NCBI GenBank assembly: GCA_946699065.1
Contig: CAMPDV010001543.1
Coordinates: 41,439-105,438, forward strand
Source: Loxodes magnus
Taxonomy: Eukaryota; Ciliophora; Karyorelictea; Loxodida; Loxodidae
Length of the DNA stretch: 64,000 nucleotides
Direction of reading: 5' to 3'
Shown here piece after piece: positions 58,901 through 64,000 of the stretch. Made by a program: the position numbers and the translations under genes. Below the pieces are notes generated by a model. That model was given only the letters and a program-made list of their open reading frames with translations, was not told where the DNA came from and searched no databases. How positions within the stretch are numbered: the first letter of the stretch is position 1; every line of letters begins with the position of its first letter.

Positions 58901-60600
58901 CAATAGAGTATAAGTCCCTTCTTATTTTTAGTTTACAATATCCCTTTCTATTAAAAATCATTTTTTAAACATTTTCTACGAAACTAATTATAAAGGTATC
59001 TTTTGTAATCAATTAAAAACTCTATCAAGTTGATAAGTAGTATTTATACTTTTATCGAAGATAATTTTTTTCTAACTATATTATAGCAAGTGGTTATCAT
59101 ACTTTCAAATATATATAAAAATTAAAATATAAATGAGACTAACATTTTAAAGCCTTTGCATTATAAAAAATGTATTTTATAGAAATTAATTTAAACAAGA
59201 AATTATAAAGTAAATAAAGAAAATAATAAATGATTTTGCATCATGGATGGATTCTTTTTATCTATTATAAAAATCTTTAATGTCTTATTATATATTAAAA
59301 TAATATATTTTTATATTTTATAAAATAGTTTTAATTAATTTTTCATTAAACTTTAGCAAAATCTTTATAAATTAAAAAATATTTAGATATAAAATTTAAA
59401 AATATTTAATTTGTAAAATGATTAAAAATGTAATAAAACTATAATATTATTTTAAGCTATAATTAGAAATTAAAGAAATTATAAAATTTATGTATCCTAT
59501 TTAAAAATGATAGTTACTTGTTACTTAATTTTAAACTATAATTTACAATAACTGCTAATTTTTTATTATTATAATTATCTATATTATAAAATAAATATAA
59601 ATTATATTAGCTTTATTATATTAATAAAAATACAAAAAAATGAGTGAGGAAATAAAGTAAATCTTAGTATTAAAAAAGAAGATATTAATAAGATTTAAAT
59701 TATTATATTTAATTAATTTTAATTTTATATTACTTTATTATAGTATAAATATATAAAATTAATTCTTTTTACCATCAAAGATAATTAACTTTAATTTTTA
59801 ACTATATGCAATATATAACAAATATTATATATATATACACTTTATATTCATAAACAAAAATAATTTATTTAAAAATTATAGTTTATAAATGTTATAATAC
59901 TTTATCACTTTTTATTATATTATATTTAAAATACAATGTTTCATAGATTAAATGGAATGTAAATTTAATAATCATTAATATAATTTGCCTTTTTATTTAA
60001 AAGTAAAAATTTATTTGTTAGTTTAATTATTTACCCTTATAACTATTTTACCTGTCTTATAGTTAATCTTGCAACTTATTTCTTTCTCCAGATTTTTTAA
60101 AGATTAATGAAAGAAAAAATAAATATGCTAGTATATAAAAATTATTTGATTATTATGCTAAAACATAGATACTTAACCTAGAAATAATATATTGCTTTAT
60201 ATTATATGATAATTAAATTATAGTCAGATTTAATTAATTTTACATTTAAAAAAATTAACAATTTTTAATTTAGACTCGTAAATTTAAAATCTTTATAGCT
60301 TTATAATATTAACAATTTAGTATAAAGTTGTAATGTATTTATATAAAATATAGATTTTAGTTAAGAAGTTATAAATTAAAATAAAAGATAAAGGACTAAT
60401 TCTGATTAATTAGTTATCTATCTTGTTATTAATTAAACTACTAATAAAACATATTAATAGAACTAGTAACTTTCTTCTAAATTATTAATATTTTATAATA
60501 ATTCTATAATTTTTAACCGCAATTTATAATATCTTTCGAACAAATAATGTAATTAAATATTATATTATAAATGATTTAAATATAATATCAAACCATAAAA
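55912..60600. other. AT-rich outer arm flank and single-copy spacer
   Basis: Up to 57885 this matches the left arm (3316-5317). Beyond that it is single-copy and nearly pure A/T with many homopolymers. I see no gene, RNA or repeat array. Confidence 0.45.
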
Positions 60601-60661
60601 TACTTTTATAAATATTAAAAGTAAATATTAATATTTTTCAGTTTTTAATTATTTTAAATGC

Positions 60662-62322
60662 TCACTAGCTTTATTTTATTATTTTCTTTATTTATTCTAT
60701 CATCTTGTTAAAAGGCTTAAGTTTATCTTTTTTTATATTTTAATTAATTATCTCTACTTTTTAAGATAAGAGAACTTTGAGTGATATATCTTAACTAAAT
60801 ATATTTATTAAAATTAAGTAATATATAATTTAATTGTTTTGATCTTGCAAAAATGAATTCAATCCTTTCCTCTTCTAATTACTTATTTGCTCAATTTAAC
60901 CTGTATTTTCGACTAGGATTAATAGTTCATTTTTGAGATTATAGGCAGATTTGACTGACAATTCGCTTATTTAAAGTTTTTTATTATTTTTTATATAAAA
61001 AATCTTACAATTTTTGTTCAATTAAGTCAAAAATTTTAAATTTATATCCTAAGACAGTCATAACATTAATTTCACTTTCTTATCCTCAAAATTATTGTGA
61101 TTTAATTTATCTTTCTTATCCATCTCTGATAACAATCTAATTTACCTAATTTATTTATTTACATCAAAATTGATCTTCATTCAAGCTTTGCTTAATTCTA
61201 AAAAAGATAATTTCAATGAGAACTGAGATATAAATATTTTATTATGATCTAAGCAATCATTTACCCCTCAAAAACTTCCTCCATTTACTATTTTAAATGT
61301 TTTTCTAATTTCATTAAGCCAATTTGATTTTTTAAGTTTGAGCTAGCATAATACTCAAGAAATATGAATAATAGAACATAAAAATATCTGTAAGCTGCTT
61401 CAAAACTTACACAGTCCTTTTTGCTTACAAAATATTTAGATTATGGAAAGAATTAGTATTATGATGTATTAGTGACTATAGCAATTTATTATTAAGTAAC
61501 AAAAAAATTTGATTCATTTTGCCTTATAATAGCATCTGGATTGAAAAACAAAGGCTTTTTTTCAAATTCATGTGATCAACTTATCTTATTTAAAATGTAA
61601 GGTTAAATCTCTAGAAATTGACCTTTAAAGGAAAAATTTGTCTAACTTATTTCTACTTTTCTTCAAATTGAAAATGCAAGAAATAAACTTTAGGCAGGAA
61701 ATCTAATAGAACGGCATTCTATTTTGCAATAAATCGGTTTTAACGCAATTAAGTGCCTATTTAGGTAAAAAACTCTATGATATCTTATCAGACTAATAAT
61801 CTAAAAAATGTAATTAAAACTTAGAATGGGCTAATTAGAGCAGCTTCAAAATTAGACTCACTTTTCATTAAAGGTTGTTAAATCTATAAAATTAATTGGC
61901 TAAAGCTACTAAAAGGAACCGATAAAAGCTGCAATCACAAGAAAATTCGATTCTTTACTTAAAAATTTTTTCTTGTAATAAAATAGGAAACCTAAAGCAA
62001 GAATAAATGATGAAGTTTTAAAGACTATGATATGCGGATCTGAGAGAAAGAGGTATATTATGAGATGTAAGTACTTAAAGACAAGGCTCAAACTTAGAAA
62101 GGAAAAATTATCTGATTTTTTACAGCCATTTTATCTTAATTATTTTAAAAGAGAAATACAATCAATGCGCAAGATATGTTACTCAATTAAACCATATAAT
62201 ATATTAATAACCTCTATATCTAATTTAGATAAAGCTTTCAAAAAGCCATAAAATATTAAAGCTGTGTAAATAAATAAACTTAAGCTTAATATAATCCCGC
62301 CTAAATTAGTTCCTATCATCAT
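60662..62322 (-). CDS. Multi-span membrane protein gene with a 17-nt intron (547 aa)
   Basis: From the ATG whose first base is 62322, one frame with UAR = Gln gives a clear membrane protein. It starts MMIGTNLGGIILSLSLFIYT (span 1) and has further hydrophobic spans near 62000-62090 (VFKYLHLIIYLFLSD, FILALGFLFYY) and 61320-61370 (YVLLFIFLEYYA). A 17-nt GT...AG sequence at 61146-61162 (GTAAATAAATAAATTAG) interrupts it. Removing that sequence continues the frame as a hydrophilic tail (LLSEMDKKDKLNHNNFEDKK, then ISELSVKSAYNLKNELLI) to a UGA at 60662-60664. The spliced length is exactly 548 codons. Every Trp is UGA. The tail is probably cytosolic. The family is not recognised. Confidence 0.55.
61146..61162 (-). 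other. Putative 17-nt spliceosomal intron
   Basis: On the minus strand it reads GTAAATAAATAAATTAG, between an open membrane-domain exon and an open hydrophilic exon in a different frame. Very short introns (about 15-17 nt) are known in heterotrich ciliates. A second 17-nt candidate is at 10838-10854. Confidence 0.45.
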
Positions 62323-62329
62323 GATTTGA

Positions 62330-63500
62330 TAGTTTTTAAATTAAAAAAAATATTATTAACTAAACTAAGCTTTTTTAACTATTTTTCCATCCTTTTATAT
62401 CTACTTTAACACTTAATTGTCAATTATCTGATTTTTTTTAATTAAAAAGATTCTTTCTGTTAAATGTAAAATCCTTAGACAATTTTAAGGAATAGATTCT
62501 TAAATCTATTTTTATCCCAATTCTCTATTTATTCAATCTGACTATTCATTACAATTAAGTAGCAATTATTTACTTTAATATGTTAGTTTGTTTAGTAAAA
62601 AGATTTAAAGTGAATAATATAGAATAGGGATTAGAGAGTTATATATAGGTGTGATACAGATGATAAGTGTATGCTAACCTTTTAGTAATAGTTAAAAGGT
62701 ATGAAAATGGATATTGAGTTGTGTAAAAGCAAATTACTATATTACTTTAAAACATTCTTTATCATACTAACATTTTCATGTCATTTTTTCCCTTTAAGTT
62801 AAGCTCATCTAATTATCTAATAATTATTCTAACAAAAGTGGAAATAAACTAATTTTTGGCTGTAATGGTTGCCTAATAAAAGAAAGTTTAAAATAATATT
62901 GTAACTTAAGTTTTAGTTAATAGATATATAGAGATAATTAATTACTTTTTATTAATTCTATTATATAGCATTATAATTCTAAACATCATTACTTATACTC
63001 ATTACTTTCATTATTTATCAACTTACCATTTTATCTATTATTACTATCATCTACTAAGATATTTTCCTTCTATCTCATTCAGCTTCTCAGTTTCTATATA
63101 TTAAACTCTAAGTTATTCTAAAGTAAATCAAAACTAATTTAATCTACCTAATAGGCACTAATTCTTATAGCTTATGAACTAGTACATTATTAAATTTAAT
63201 ATATCTACCACCAATCATCTACAATCCTACTTCTTTCAATCTATTTATCATTTCTGTATTATCAACGTTTTAACTATACCCTTTAATAATAAATTTATTA
63301 ATTATCATATTTAAGCTTTCAATCAGCATTCTCTTATATTAATTTAATATAAATAAAATTCTTTTTAAGCAATTGTTATAAAGATGCTATGAACATTCTT
63401 ATTAATCATTCTTATTTTTCTCTTACATTTTAAAATTCCTTTCTCTTTTAATTTACATTACCTAAGTTAGTCCAATACTCTTTTTACTTTATATTAACTC
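62330..63500. other. AT-rich spacer
   Basis: No convincing coding or RNA signal lies between the divergently arranged membrane-protein gene and the LRR-like gene. Promoters of both should lie here, but no motif is distinctive. Confidence 0.35.
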
Positions 63501-63510
63501 TAGTTTTAAA

Positions 63511-64000
63511 ATGTAAGAGACTCCTTCTAAAATTATCAAATTAGGAGTTAATATTTGTAATTATATCCTATTAATCATTGAGACTATAACTCACCTTCCT
63601 AGCAGCATTCGAGAAATTTTCTTAGAGAGTAATTAGATTAAACTCTGCTCTACTAAGATTCCTTAAAATCTTGAGATGCTTTATCTCAGAATAGCAAGTT
63701 AACTTTTATTCTTCTAATAAGTTTGATTTCAGACTCACTTATTAGGCTGTAAATGAACTTAATCTGATTTATTTATTTAGACAAAGCCCATTAATTTTGA
63801 AAGTTTTAAAAGCCGTATCTCGGCTATAATTTAAAGTGATAACTAGATAGACCAGCTCAAAGATTTTAGTCAGATGAAGTTATTTAATGAATGGCAATGA
63901 TTTAAGTAGTAAAGAGAGAATATCCTAATTATTACCAAGACTAGATAGCTTAGAGATTTGAATATAAATTGGAATTAACTGTCTTAACTTAAACTGCCTA
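63511..64000 (+). CDS. Candidate LRR-like protein, 5' part, runs off the window
   Basis: From ATG 63511 the frame reads MQETPSKIIKLGVN and then a leucine-rich-repeat-like run, LPSSIREIFLESNQIKL near 63600-63650, followed by IPQNLEMLYLRIA. From about 63690 a second frame is better (VNELNLIYLFRQSPLILKVL, then RISQLLPRLDSLEIWI) and continues to the window end. An unlocated short intron or a frameshift would join them. LRR proteins with poorly conserved repeats are common in ciliates. The partial gene and unresolved frame keep confidence low. Confidence 0.3.

Noticed and set aside
1-64000. Calling every long UAR/UGA-readthrough frame a gene
   Set aside because: With no unconditional stop codon all frames are open, and G+C-richer patches give protein-like text in two frames (for example 2280-2713 and 29270-29480). 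I kept only those with arm conservation, domain motifs, long UGA-free runs or clear splicing logic.
1-64000. Telomeric repeat tracts marking chromosome ends
   Set aside because: No tandem G-rich telomere-like repeats (for example GGGGTT or GGGTTA arrays) were seen at the window edges or at the centre of the inverted duplication.

Overview
The window is very AT-rich eukaryotic DNA, most likely from a ciliate that reads all three usual stop codons as sense. The evidence is a pair of paralogous genes (21951-24524 + and 41610-43931 -) that are open over 858 and 774 codons only if UAA/UAG = Gln and internal UGA = Trp. Several UGAs sit at the conserved Trp positions of WD40 repeats, and both genes end at a UGA. 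A LINE in both arms also has UGA where its reverse transcriptase needs an aromatic residue. This fits the karyorelict-type code (UAR = Gln, UGA = Trp or stop); a Condylostoma-type heterotrich is the main alternative. I cannot name the species. Because no codon is an unconditional stop, an open frame proves nothing here. I therefore graded single-copy coding calls by base composition, absence of UGA and arm-to-arm conservation, and most stay at low confidence.

The layout is a large, diverged inverted duplication. The left arm (about 3.3-26.4 kb) and right arm (about 39.1-57.9 kb, reverse orientation) carry the same elements in mirror order. From outside to inside these are AT-rich flank, a small conserved ORF, a host gene fragment, a LINE, a convergent zinc-knuckle ORF, a truncated 18S-5.8S-28S unit, a detached 18S 5' piece, the RING-WD40 gene, a minisatellite and AT-rich spacer. 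The left arm has about 4.1 kb (8.66-12.75 kb) that the right arm lacks; it holds a candidate multi-exon gene and the LINE 5' end. A second, separate inverted pair links 1-1600 to about 37.0-38.65 kb.

The rDNA in both arms is broken and permuted. An 18S 3' two-thirds, ITS1, 5.8S, ITS2 and the 28S 5' two-thirds are followed by spacer and then the 18S 5' 450 nt. The two outer ends both fall inside 18S only a few hundred nucleotides apart, as expected if one unit-length rDNA circle or repeat was opened in 18S and inserted. The functional rDNA must lie elsewhere.

The single-copy centre (26.4-39 kb) holds candidate host genes, two degenerate tRNAs (Lys-UUU, Ala-CGC), a decayed TPR gene and a membrane-protein locus. 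The right flank (57.9-64 kb) holds a convincing multi-span membrane protein gene with a putative 17-nt intron, and the start of an LRR-like gene running off the window.
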